A DNA stretch of 7,814 nucleotides from Burkholderiales bacterium (GTDB lineage Bacteria > Pseudomonadota > Gammaproteobacteria > Burkholderiales > SHXO01), in assembly GCA_026125625.1 (NCBI GenBank), contig JAHCKU010000134.1:1-7814 (forward strand). Reading direction: 5' to 3'. Under the pieces are notes generated by a model. That model made no database searches, was not told where the DNA came from, and saw only the letters and a list, made by a program, of their open reading frames with translations. How positions within the stretch are numbered: position 1 is the first letter of the stretch; every line of letters begins with the position of its first letter. Shown here in pieces: positions 1 to 5,932 of the stretch. Both the position numbers and the translations under genes were made by a program.

Positions 1-1104
1 GCGCCGGCAGTGGCCAGGGCGGCCATGGACAGCGGTGTGGCCACGCGTCCCATCACCGACATGGAAGCCTATCGGCAGCAGCTCACGCAGTTCGTCTATC
101 ACTCCGGCCTGATCATGAAGCCGGTGTTCGCCGCCGCCAAGAACAATCCCAAGCGCGTGGTGTTCTGCGAAGGTGAGGAACAGCGCGTCCTGCGCGCGGT
201 GCAGGTGGTGGTGGATGAGGGTCTGGCGCAGCCGATCGTGATCGGGCGCCCGGAGGTGGTCGATGTACGCCTGGAGAAGCTGGGGTTGCGCATGCGCCCG
301 GGCCGGGACTTCGAGCTGGTCAACCCGAACAGCGATCCGCGCTTTCGCGACTACTGGCAGCTCTACTACGACATCATGCAGCGTCGCGGCGTATCGGTGG
401 AGGTGGCCAAGCGCGAGGTCATCCGCCGCACCACCCTGATCGGGGCACTGATGGTGCGGCAGAACGAGGCCGATGCCATGATCTGCGGCACTTACGGCGA
501 GTACGGCACGCATCTGTGGTACATCGGCAACGTGATCGGGCTCAAGTCCGGCGTCAACCAGTTCGCCGCCATGAACCTGCTGCTGATGGAGGATCGCACC
601 ATCTTCATCTGCGACACCTACGTCAACCCCGATCCCACGCCGGAACAGCTGGCCGAGATCACGCTGCTGGCTGCGGAGGAAGTCAATCGCTTCGGCCTCA
701 CGCCCAAAGTCGCGCTGCTGTCGCATTCCAATTTCGGCAGCGCACGCACGCCCTCCGCGCAGAAGATGAGCCGGGTGCGCGACCTGCTGGAGCAGATGGC
801 CCCCGATCTGGAGGTCGAAGGCGAGATGCACGGCGATGCGGCGCTGGTCGAGGAGATCCGCATGCAGCGCTTCCCCAACTCCAGGCTCAAGGGCGAGGCC
901 AATCTGCTGATCATGCCGACCCTGGATGCCGCCAACATCTCGTTCAATCTGCTCAAGGCGGTGGCGGGCGAGGGTATCACCGTCGGACCGATCCTGCTCG
1001 GCGCGGCGCAGACCTGCCACATCCTGACGCCGACGGCGACGGTGCGGCGTATGGTGAACATGACCGCGCTGGCGGTGGTCGAAGCGGGTAGCCCACGCAC
1101 CTGA
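1..1104 (+). CDS. maeB: NADP-dependent malic enzyme MaeB, C-terminal (phosphotransacetylase-like) part, 5' truncated
   Basis: The reading frame is open from base 1 and gives 367 residues before TGA; the start lies outside the window. MaeB decarboxylates malate to pyruvate while reducing NADP, in the cytoplasm. The first residues (APAVARAAMDSGVATRP) match the end of the malic-enzyme catalytic domain. Nearly everything else is the phosphotransacetylase-like domain: HSNFGS at bases 724-741, EGEMHGDAAL from about base 817, LKGEANLLIMPTLDAAN near 886-936, and a closing GPILLGAAQTCHILTPTATV segment. MaeB proteins are usually about 750-770 residues, so roughly half is present. In characterised MaeB enzymes this tail has lost transacetylase activity and acts as an acetyl-CoA-sensing regulatory domain; that is family knowledge, not visible here. 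No clear terminator follows the stop. Identification is firm; the catalytic residues cannot be checked. Confidence 0.95.
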   Translation, partial: APAVARAAMDSGVATRPITDMEAYRQQLTQFVYHSGLIMKPVFAAAKNNPKRVVFCEGEEQRVLRAVQVVVDEGLAQPIVIGRPEVVDVRLEKLGLRMRPGRDFELVNPNSDPRFRDYWQLYYDIMQRRGVSVEVAKREVIRRTTLIGALMVRQNEADAMICGTYGEYGTHLWYIGNVIGLKSGVNQFAAMNLLLMEDRTIFICDTYVNPDPTPEQLAEITLLAAEEVNRFGLTPKVALLSHSNFGSARTPSAQKMSRVRDLLEQMAPDLEVEGEMHGDAALVEEIRMQRFPNSRLKGEANLLIMPTLDAANISFNLLKAVAGEGITVGPILLGAAQTCHILTPTATVRRMVNMTALAVVEAGSPRT

Positions 1105-1244
1105 GTCCCGGACGGCAGCGGCGGTCCCGGATGCGACGTTGCGGATGCGGAAACGTGAATCGCGGCGTGGCAGATGCGCGCCATCGCGGCCCGTGGCACC
1201 TGCCTTGCTTGATGTCGCGTAGTCGGAAAGTGGAGCCCAGCCGC

Positions 1245-1781
1245 ATGTACAGCGAAACGCTCAGACTGGTCGCGCATCTGCCGCAACGGCGCCCCACCGC
1301 GGGCCTGCCGGGACGCCTGGATCAACTGTTCCGCCACCTCGCCGTCGGCGACGGCCCGGTGCAGGAACTCGAGGACGAAATCTGGCATCTGTGGATGCAG
1401 CATCCGCATCGGGCTGCATCGCACGCGCTGGACCGTGCCGCCGACGATATCGCCGGGCAGCGCTTCGACCTGGCGGAAACCCGCCTGCATCGGCTGCGGC
1501 GTGCCTGTCCCGATTTTCCCGAAGCCTGGAACAAGAGTGCCACCCTCTACTATCTGCTCGAGCGCGACGAGGAGAGCGTGCAGGCGATCCATCGTACGCT
1601 GGAGCTCGAGCCGCGCCACTTCGGTGCACTGAGCGCCCTGGGCGAGATCTGCCTCGGGTGCGGCGACCGCGATGCTGCCATGCTCGCCTTCCAGGCAGCG
1701 CTGCGCATCAACCCGCATCTGGAAAGCGCGCGGGCCAGCCTGGAGGCTTTGCTCCAGCCCGGCGCCAGCGGTTTGCACTAG
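1245..1781 (+). CDS. tetratricopeptide repeat (TPR) protein, cytoplasmic
   Basis: The product is 178 residues. About three consecutive 34-residue TPR helix pairs are visible: residues 59-91 (ALDRAADDIAGQRFDLAETR onward), 92-125 (AWNKSATLYYLLERDEESV onward, ending LELEPRHFG) and 126-159 (ending AALRINPHLES). The WNK..TLYYLLER and LELEPRHFGAL segments recall a small TPR family common in proteobacteria. TPR arrays bind partner proteins; the partner is unknown. Residues 1-58 are charged, have no signal peptide or membrane segment, and hold a Trp/Leu-rich helix (EDEIWHLW). I chose ATG 1245 because GGAG at 1232-1235 lies 9 bases upstream. An in-frame ATG at 1212 would add 11 Arg-rich residues. The gene lies 140 bp after maeB in the same direction, and co-transcription is possible but unproven. 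Confidence 0.8.
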   Translation: MYSETLRLVAHLPQRRPTAGLPGRLDQLFRHLAVGDGPVQELEDEIWHLWMQHPHRAASHALDRAADDIAGQRFDLAETRLHRLRRACPDFPEAWNKSATLYYLLERDEESVQAIHRTLELEPRHFGALSALGEICLGCGDRDAAMLAFQAALRINPHLESARASLEALLQPGASGLH

Positions 1782-1859
1782 CCCGTCGCTCGACGAGCCC
1801 GAAATCCGGCTGACGGTTCCCGCAGCCGTTGGCCCTCGCCTTGCCGTGCGCTTGCCCCT

Positions 1860-2393
1860 ATGCTTGCGCGCATGGACCTGCCTCTGCGTCACAGCCGGGT
1901 GCGGCCGCTACGTCTGGCCGACGCCGCTTCCATCGCCGTGCACGCCAACGACCACGACGTGTGGCGCAATCTGCGCGATCGCGTCCCGTTTCCCTACCTG
2001 CAGGCCGATGCCGAATGCTTCATCACCTCGGTACAGGCATTGCAGCCGCCCAGCATGTTCGCCATCGAGATCGATGGCGCGGCTGTCGGTGTGATCGGCT
2101 TCGAGCCGCGCCAGGACGTCGAGCGTCTGACCGCGGAAATCGGCTTCTGGCTGGGTCGCAGTTACTGGGGGCGCGGCATCATGAGCGAAGCGGTGCGTGC
2201 AGTGACGCAACTGGCGTTCGACCAGCATCGCCTGGTGCGGGTGGACGCCGGTGTATTCGAGTGGAACCCTGCCTCCATGCGCGTGCTGGAAAAGGCCGGA
2301 TACGTGCGCGAGAGTGTGCGCCGCAAGGGCGCGATCAAGGCGGGACGGATCATCGATCTCGTGGTTTACGCGAGCGTGAGGAGTGAATCGTGA
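1860..2393 (+). CDS. GNAT-family N-acetyltransferase (RimJ/RimL-like, Acetyltransf_3)
   Basis: This 177-residue GNAT enzyme would transfer acetyl from acetyl-CoA to an amine, possibly a protein N-terminus or a small molecule; the substrate cannot be read from sequence. The N-terminal strand (VRPLRLADA, residues 14-22) and NLRDRVPFPYLQADAE (37-52) are typical of the family. EIGFWLGRSYWGRGIMSEAV (residues 93-112) carries the acetyl-CoA pyrophosphate-binding R-x3-G-x-G signature (R100, G104, G106). NPASMRVLEKAGY (136-148) is the classic C-terminal GNAT motif. Neither candidate start, ATG 1860 or ATG 1872 (residue 5), has a clear ribosome binding site; starting at 1872 would give 173 residues. 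The stop overlaps the start of the next gene by four bases, so the two are probably translated together. The 78-bp gap from the TPR gene holds only a weak 6-bp stem (1807-1828). Confidence 0.9.
   Translation: MLARMDLPLRHSRVRPLRLADAASIAVHANDHDVWRNLRDRVPFPYLQADAECFITSVQALQPPSMFAIEIDGAAVGVIGFEPRQDVERLTAEIGFWLGRSYWGRGIMSEAVRAVTQLAFDQHRLVRVDAGVFEWNPASMRVLEKAGYVRESVRRKGAIKAGRIIDLVVYASVRSES
2377..2383 (+). promoter_or_regulatory. ribosome binding site for the SDR gene, inside the acetyltransferase gene
   Basis: TGAGGAG lies within the last codons of the acetyltransferase gene, six bases before GTG 2390. It supports a GTG start and translational coupling of the two genes. Confidence 0.7.
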
Positions 2394-3097
2394 ATACGCC
2401 TCGTACTGCTCTGGTGACCGGTGGCAACCGGGGTATTGGCTTCGAGATCTGCCGGCAACTGGCCGGGAACGGCGTGCACGTGCTGCTGGGCGCGCGCGAT
2501 CGTGCTGCCGGCGATCAGGCGGCGCAGGCGCTGGCAAGTGAAGGAATGAGCGTGGAAACGCTCGAGCTGGACGTGAGCGATTCAAGGCAATGTGCGGACG
2601 CGGTACGGCAAGTGGCGGCGCGAACGCAGCGTTGCGACATCCTGGTGAACAACGCCGGCGTGATGCTGGATGCGCGGGGCAGCGGCGTTCTCGATGCGGC
2701 CGCCGACGTGTTTCACCAGACCTTCGAGACCAACGTATATGGGCCGTTGCGGCTGATGCAGGCGCTGGCACCGCTCATGTGCTCCCAGCGCTATGGCCGG
2801 GTGGTGAACGTGTCGAGCGGGTTGGGACAGCTGCACGACATGAACGACGGCACGCCCGCCTACCGCATGTCGAAGACCGCGCTCAACGCGCTCACGCGCA
2901 TGTTCGCCGCCGCACTGCGCGAGGACAACGTGCTGGTGAATGCCATGTGCCCGGGCTGGGTGCGCACCCGCATGGGCGGGCCCAACGCGCAACGTACGCC
3001 GCAGCAGGCGGCGGATACGGCACTATGGCTGGCGACCCTGCCGGATGACGGTCCCAGCGGTGGCTTCTTCCGCGACCGGCAGCCGATTCCCTGGTAG
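2390..3097 (+). CDS. classical short-chain dehydrogenase/reductase (carbonyl-reductase-like)
   Basis: This 235-residue cytoplasmic oxidoreductase should use NADP(H) to interconvert a carbonyl and an alcohol. All classical SDR landmarks are present: the Rossmann motif TGGNRGIG (residues 10-17), D61 in LELDV, NNAG (87-90), N115, catalytic S142/S143, Y158-x3-K162, and PGWVRTRMGG (188-197). Arg36 and Arg38 after the second strand (GARDR) suggest a preference for NADP over NAD. The ending SGGFFRDRQPIPW resembles the carbonyl-reductase-like SDR subgroup, which includes monomeric enzymes such as CBR1. The substrate is unknown. Translation starts at GTG 2390, which overlaps the acetyltransferase stop (GTGA) and has a good upstream ribosome binding site. 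The two genes therefore form a tight pair that may act on the same substrate, but this is inference. Confidence 0.93.
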   Translation: MNTPRTALVTGGNRGIGFEICRQLAGNGVHVLLGARDRAAGDQAAQALASEGMSVETLELDVSDSRQCADAVRQVAARTQRCDILVNNAGVMLDARGSGVLDAAADVFHQTFETNVYGPLRLMQALAPLMCSQRYGRVVNVSSGLGQLHDMNDGTPAYRMSKTALNALTRMFAAALREDNVLVNAMCPGWVRTRMGGPNAQRTPQQAADTALWLATLPDDGPSGGFFRDRQPIPW

Positions 3098-3167
3098 CGT
3101 GCGCTCCCACTGGACGGGGGCCATACGCGCCACCAGCGGCTGCCGGGTGCCGTCGATCCGGCTATCG

Positions 3168-3198
3168 GGCGGCGCTTCGCACTGGGCGCAGCGCCGCC
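3168..3198. terminator. stem-loop between convergent genes, probable bidirectional terminator
   Basis: GGCGGCGCT (3168-3176) pairs perfectly with AGCGCCGCC (3190-3198), giving a 9-bp GC-rich stem with a 13-base loop. It sits about 70 bases after the SDR stop and 13 bases after the stop of the minus-strand gene. On the plus strand it is followed by GGTTGCCTTGT, a poor T tract, and on the minus strand there is none. Termination is inferred mainly from position and stem strength. Confidence 0.45.
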
Positions 3199-3211
3199 GG
3201 TTGCCTTGTCG

Positions 3212-3454
3212 CTAGAGGCCCAGGATCTTCTTGGCCTTGGCCAGCGTATCGACGGACTCCTGGTGCTTGCCGGCCTTGTGCAGGGCTTCGCCCTCGGCTC
3301 GGTACTTCTTGACGTCGGCCGCCTGCTCCGCGGTGAGCTGCGGATTCTTGGCCATCGCCTCGTCGATCGCCTTCATGTCCATCGGACAATGATTGGCCAG
3401 CGCGGAAGTCGCAAAGGCCAGGCCCAGGGCGGCAAACAGTGCGCGCATTTTCAT
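3212..3454 (-). CDS. small exported (periplasmic) protein, function unknown
   Basis: The product is 80 residues. Residues 1-20 (MKMRALFAALGLAFATSALA) form a textbook Sec signal peptide with an ALA cleavage site. The mature chain is about 60 residues and begins NHCPMDMKAIDEAMAKNP. The rest is charged and helical (TAEQAADVKKYRAEGEALH, then AGKHQESVDTLAKAKKILGL), resembling a single TPR-like helical hairpin. I recall similar small proteins (signal peptide, then HCP.DMK.ID.AL...P.L) as conserved hypotheticals in beta- and gammaproteobacteria, with no known role. His22, the only Cys (C23), Met25 and Met27 cluster at the mature N terminus and could bind metal or haem; this is inference. The start is well supported: GAGGAGA lies 6 bases upstream of the ATG. 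The gene diverges from nudL and converges on the SDR gene, so it is probably monocistronic. Confidence 0.85.
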   Translation of the reverse strand: MKMRALFAALGLAFATSALANHCPMDMKAIDEAMAKNPQLTAEQAADVKKYRAEGEALHKAGKHQESVDTLAKAKKILGL

Positions 3455-3507
3455 GGTGGATCTCCTCTCGTGGTGAGTTGACTCGCGCAAGCGGACGCAA
3501 GCAAGGT

Positions 3508-3535
3508 TTCGAGCCGCATCCGAAGCGGGGGTTCC
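3508..3535 (-). promoter_or_regulatory. possible ECF/sigmaE-like promoter for the small exported protein
   Basis: On the minus strand GGAAC (complement of 3531-3535) is followed after 18 bases by TCGAA (complement of 3508-3512). This fits the sigmaE-type pattern GGAACTT, 15-16 bases, TCnAA, although the TT after GGAAC is CC here. Transcription would start near 3500, leaving a leader of about 45 bases. No convincing sigma70 site was seen in this direction. Confidence 0.28.
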
Positions 3536-3583
3536 GCGGTTGCCCCAGACCGTCGGGTTGCGGAGACGGCAAGGGGGCGGACA

Positions 3584-3612
3584 TGGGCAAGATGGGCGCG
3601 GACAATTAGAAT
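3584..3612 (+). promoter_or_regulatory. putative sigma70 promoter for the nudL-ybaK run
   Basis: TGGGCA (3584-3589; 4 of 6 to TTGACA), a 17-base spacer, and TAGAAT (3607-3612; 5 of 6 to TATAAT) lie in a locally AT-richer patch. Transcription would start near 3619, about 29 bases before the GTG start of nudL. The -35 match is modest and the site is untested. Confidence 0.35.
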
Positions 3613-3647
3613 AGCGTTGTGGAATCAAGTTTGCTTTCCGGCGTCCC

Positions 3648-4277
3648 GTGCCTCTGACCGTCTCTCCTGTCATATCCCGTTCCGCGCTCGTGCAGCGTCT
3701 GCGCCGTGCGCATGATCTGCCGGGGGAACCGGGCGTGCTGCACTACGTGCATCCGCAGGATTTCGTCGCCACACCGGCGGCGGTATTGGTGCCGCTGATC
3801 GGCCGGCCCGAAGGCGTCACCGTCATGCTCACGCAACGCACCGCGCACCTGAACGACCATGCCGGTCAGATCAGCTTTCCCGGAGGACGCGTGGACCCCG
3901 GCGACATGGACCGCATGCACACCGCGCTGCGCGAAGCAGAGGAGGAAACCGGCCTGCATCGCGATGCCGTGACCATTCTCGGCGCTCTGCCCGAATACGA
4001 TATTCCCACCGGCTTTCGCGTCACCCCGGTGGTGGGATGGATCGATCCGCCGGTGGTGTTCGCGCCCGATCCCTTCGAGGTGGCCGAGGTGTTCGAGGTC
4101 CCGCTGTCGCACTTCCTGGAGCCGGAGAACCACCAGCGTCATAGTGACGAAAGGAATGGCAGGCGGCGTCACTACTATTCCATGCCGTATCACGGTCGCC
4201 ACATCTGGGGGGCGACGGCCGGCATGCTGCACATGCTGTATCGTGTGCTGTGCTACGAGGAACCGAGCCGGGTCTAA
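3648..4277 (+). CDS. nudL: CoA pyrophosphatase, Nudix hydrolase (NudL/YeaB type)
   Basis: This 209-residue enzyme should hydrolyse coenzyme A and its derivatives to phosphopantetheine plus 3',5'-ADP. The family-specific motif just ahead of the Nudix box is visible at residues 61-80 (LTQRTAHLNDHAGQISFPGG). The Nudix box follows at 80-103 and ends R95-E-A-E-E-E-T-G-L103, supplying the metal-binding glutamates. An extra residue in the box relative to the generic pattern, with Asp in place of the first Glu, is also how I recall E. coli YeaB, so it is not a defect. The conserved tail IWGATAGML (186-194) is present. The start is GTG 3648; the frame is closed by a TAG at 3612 and no ATG or TTG lies between. 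The ribosome binding site is weak. It is the first gene of a plus-strand run with ybaK 19 bp downstream. Identification is firm; the substrate is assigned by family. Confidence 0.92.
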   Translation: MPLTVSPVISRSALVQRLRRAHDLPGEPGVLHYVHPQDFVATPAAVLVPLIGRPEGVTVMLTQRTAHLNDHAGQISFPGGRVDPGDMDRMHTALREAEEETGLHRDAVTILGALPEYDIPTGFRVTPVVGWIDPPVVFAPDPFEVAEVFEVPLSHFLEPENHQRHSDERNGRRRHYYSMPYHGRHIWGATAGMLHMLYRVLCYEEPSRV

Positions 4278-4296
4278 GGTCTCAGAATCAGTCCCG

Positions 4297-4782
4297 ATGA
4301 GCAGGGAGAAGGTGCCGGTGACCCCGGCAGTGCGGCAATTGCGCGCCGCCGGCGTCGATTTCACCGATCACCTGTACCAGTACGAGGACAGAGGCGGCAC
4401 TGCCGTTTCTGCCCGGGAGCTGGACGTGGACGAGCACAGCGTGGTCAAGACTCTGGTGATGGAAGACGACGGCAGGCATCCTCTGGTGGTGCTGATGCAC
4501 GGCGATCGGGAGGTTTCCACCAGGGAGCTGGCACGCGTGCTGGGGGTGAAGACGATCCGGCCCTGCAGCCCGGAAACCGCCAATCGTCATTCCGGCTACC
4601 AGGTAGGGGGCACATCGCCCTTCGGAATGCGCAAGCCCCTGCCGATGTACATGGAGCGCAGCATCATCCAGCTGCCCAGGATCTACGTCAACGGCGGCAG
4701 GCGGGGCTATCTGGTGGGGCTGCGACCCGCCGACGTGGTGGCAATTCTGCGTCCCACGCTGGTCAGCGTAGCTACCGAATAA
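4297..4782 (+). CDS. ybaK: Cys-tRNA(Pro) deacylase, YbaK/EbsC family
   Basis: The product is 161 residues, typical for YbaK. YbaK hydrolyses Cys mischarged onto tRNA(Pro) and acts in trans after prolyl-tRNA synthetase, in the cytoplasm. Visible family features are GTAVSARELDV (34-44), the conserved lysine K51 in SVVKTLVMED, REVSTRELARVLGVK (71-85), the active-site loop GYQVGGTSPFGMRKPLPMY (100-118), and IYVNGGRRGYLVGLRPADV (129-147). I chose ATG 4297 because the protein begins at the usual family position there. No good ribosome binding site is seen, and AAGG at 4275-4278 is too distant. The 19-bp gap after nudL suggests co-transcription and perhaps coupled translation. Related subgroups of this superfamily (ProX, INS domains) differ in substrate, but the GGTSPFG loop and VNGGRRGYLVGL segment favour YbaK. 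Confidence 0.93.
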   Translation: MSREKVPVTPAVRQLRAAGVDFTDHLYQYEDRGGTAVSARELDVDEHSVVKTLVMEDDGRHPLVVLMHGDREVSTRELARVLGVKTIRPCSPETANRHSGYQVGGTSPFGMRKPLPMYMERSIIQLPRIYVNGGRRGYLVGLRPADVVAILRPTLVSVATE

Positions 4783-4809
4783 GTCGCAATATCAATGGAG
4801 ACAAACGAC

Positions 4810-5130
4810 ATGCTGCAAACCCAAGAACGCCGCACACATCTGGGCCGCCGTGCTTCTGACCTGCAGCGCGAGCAGGAACTGTCGATGCTGCGCACGGAAG
4901 TGGAAATGCTCATGACTGAGCGCGACCACCTGCTGCGTACCGCGGGTGCCGCAGCGATGTTCGTGGCCAAGCTCGACACCCATGTCCTCCCGGAAAACAC
5001 CTACGAGGCGGCCGACATCCTGGCCAAGGTCATCAATACCCTGCCGGAAGAGACGCTGAAGGACGCAGTCGAGAGCGTGCGCACCACTTACGGTGAAACG
5101 CTGGGGGACAAATCGGCGCGCATGTCCTGA
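4810..5130 (+). CDS. unrecognised small protein with N-terminal coiled coil
   Basis: I do not recognise this 106-residue protein. It has no signal peptide or membrane segment and is probably cytoplasmic. Residues about 17-43 (DLQREQELSMLRTEVEMLMT and following, ending RDHLL) show a heptad-like spacing of Leu/Met and suggest a short coiled coil and dimerisation. A short hydrophobic patch follows (AGAAAMFVAKL, 45-55), then an acidic helical part (YEAADILAKVINTLPEETLK). The N terminus is basic (ERRTHLGRRASD). I chose ATG 4810 because GGAGA at 4797-4801 lies 8 bases upstream. An in-frame ATG at 4795 overlaps that site and would add five residues. The gene follows ybaK by 27 bp in the same direction with no terminator between, so it is probably co-transcribed. 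Codon use resembles its neighbours, supporting a real gene. Confidence 0.75.
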   Translation: MLQTQERRTHLGRRASDLQREQELSMLRTEVEMLMTERDHLLRTAGAAAMFVAKLDTHVLPENTYEAADILAKVINTLPEETLKDAVESVRTTYGETLGDKSARMS

Positions 5131-5147
5131 GCCATACGGCTCCTCGC

Positions 5148-5178
5148 CGCTTCCCCGCACAACCGGTCCGGGGAAGCG
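5148..5178 (+). repeat. perfect 10-bp inverted repeat ahead of the methyltransferase gene
   Basis: CGCTTCCCCG (5148-5157) and CGGGGAAGCG (5169-5178) form a 10-bp perfect stem with an 11-base loop that contains the palindrome ACCGGT. No T tract follows, so it is a poor intrinsic terminator. The 3' arm holds the only purine-rich ribosome-binding-like stretch (GGGGAAG) before the TTG start at 5190. A hairpin masking ribosome access, an mRNA-processing site or an operator are all possible. Confidence 0.55.
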
Positions 5179-5189
5179 CAGCAGACGGC

Positions 5190-5795
5190 TTGAAGCCATT
5201 CTCGGAAGCCTGCGAGCGCAACAAGGCGCCGATCCTGTCGGTCCTGCGCGAGGCGTTGGCCGACCGTCGCTCGGTGCTGGAGATCGGCAGCGGGACCGGT
5301 CAGCACGCCGTGCATTTTGCCCGCGAGCTGCCCCATCTGACCTGGCAGCCCAGCGACGTTGCCGCCAATCTCCCCGAATTGCAGGCGGCATGCGCTGACG
5401 CCGGGCTGTCCAATCTGTTCCCGCCCATCGCCCTGGATCTGGACCGGGACTGGCCGACACTGACGTACGATGCCGTGTTCAGCGCCAATACCCTGCATAT
5501 CGTTTCCTGGCCGCAGGTCGAGAGGCTGTTCGTCCACGCCGCCGCGCGCCTGCCCGCACGCGGCGTGCTCGCGATCTACGGGCCGTTCAACTATGCCGGC
5601 CGGTACACGGCCGAAAGCAACGCGCGCTTCGACCATATGCTGCGCGCACGCGATCCGCACAGCGGCGTCCGTGACTTCGAGGCGGTGGATGCGCTTGCGC
5701 GCGAGCAGGGCCTGGTGCTGGAGCGCGATCAGGCGATGCCGGCCAACAATCGCACGCTGATCTGGCGACGCACGCGAGAAATCGCGAGCGCCTGA
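5190..5795 (+). CDS. DUF938/UPF0585 family SAM-dependent methyltransferase-like protein
   Basis: The 201-residue product has the SAM-binding motif I VLEIGSGTGQH (residues 29-39), and then WQPSD and NTLHIVSWP. The conserved UPF0585 tail is also present: YGPFNYAGRYTAESN, then RDPHSGVRDFE and MPANNRTLIWRR. This matches the DUF938 family, a Rossmann-fold methyltransferase group whose substrate is not established as far as I know. The start appears to be TTG 5190. The family typically begins with a segment like KPFSEACERNK, which is residues 2-12 here, and no in-frame ATG or GTG lies upstream within the gap. The nearest ribosome-binding-like sequence (GGGGAAG, 5170-5176) ends 13 bases upstream, rather far, and is buried in the inverted repeat. 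The rare start and occluded site suggest low expression. It could be the last gene of the nudL run or a separate unit. Confidence 0.9.
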   Translation: MKPFSEACERNKAPILSVLREALADRRSVLEIGSGTGQHAVHFARELPHLTWQPSDVAANLPELQAACADAGLSNLFPPIALDLDRDWPTLTYDAVFSANTLHIVSWPQVERLFVHAAARLPARGVLAIYGPFNYAGRYTAESNARFDHMLRARDPHSGVRDFEAVDALAREQGLVLERDQAMPANNRTLIWRRTREIASA

Positions 5796-5814
5796 GATCC
5801 TTCCCGGGGCATGC

Positions 5815-5843
5815 CACGCACCACACTGGGGCGTGATTCTTCT
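5815..5843 (+). terminator. possible intrinsic terminator after the methyltransferase gene
   Basis: CACGC (5815-5819) pairs with GCGTG (5831-5835), and CC 5821-5822 can pair with GG 5829-5830 across a one-base bulge. The stem is followed by ATTCTTCT. It lies 20 bases after the stop codon. The stem is short, so termination is only plausible. Confidence 0.35.
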
Positions 5844-5932
5844 CGCATCGCATGCTAGCCTAGAGAAGCTCTGAACGAGTCTCGCGATGCATCTTGCCTC
5901 GTGCTTGTTCACAGCTTCCCTAGCCGAAGAAA

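Noticed and set aside
1105..1244. Direct repeat GTCCCGGA (1105-1112 and 1124-1131) and small stems in the maeB-TPR gap
   Set aside because: Only eight bases, two copies, in GC-rich sequence. No stem followed by a T tract, so neither a terminator nor a repeat family is supported.
1807..1828. 6-bp stem CGGCTG/CAGCCG after the TPR gene as a terminator
   Set aside because: The stem is short with a 10-base loop and no T run; such stems are frequent by chance at this GC content.
618..1892. 424-residue open frame on the minus strand
   Set aside because: It lies antisense to maeB and the TPR gene, which have clear family matches. Its product is low-complexity in Arg, Ala and Ser with no recognisable domain, the usual shadow of GC-rich coding sequence.
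1908..2771. 287-residue open frame on the minus strand
   Set aside because: It is antisense to the acetyltransferase and SDR genes and has no domain or ribosome binding site.
3455..3673. N-terminal extension of the small exported protein (frame open up to 3673)
   Set aside because: The ATG at 3454 has a strong ribosome binding site and opens directly into a signal peptide. The longer form would bury that signal peptide internally.
3606..4364. 252-residue open frame on the minus strand, opposite nudL
   Set aside because: nudL has complete family motifs on the plus strand; the antisense product is a His/Arg-rich shadow.
5827..5850. Sigma54-type promoter upstream of ureD (TGGGGCG region)
   Set aside because: No GC dinucleotide occurs at the required ten-base distance from a GG, so the -24/-12 pattern fails.
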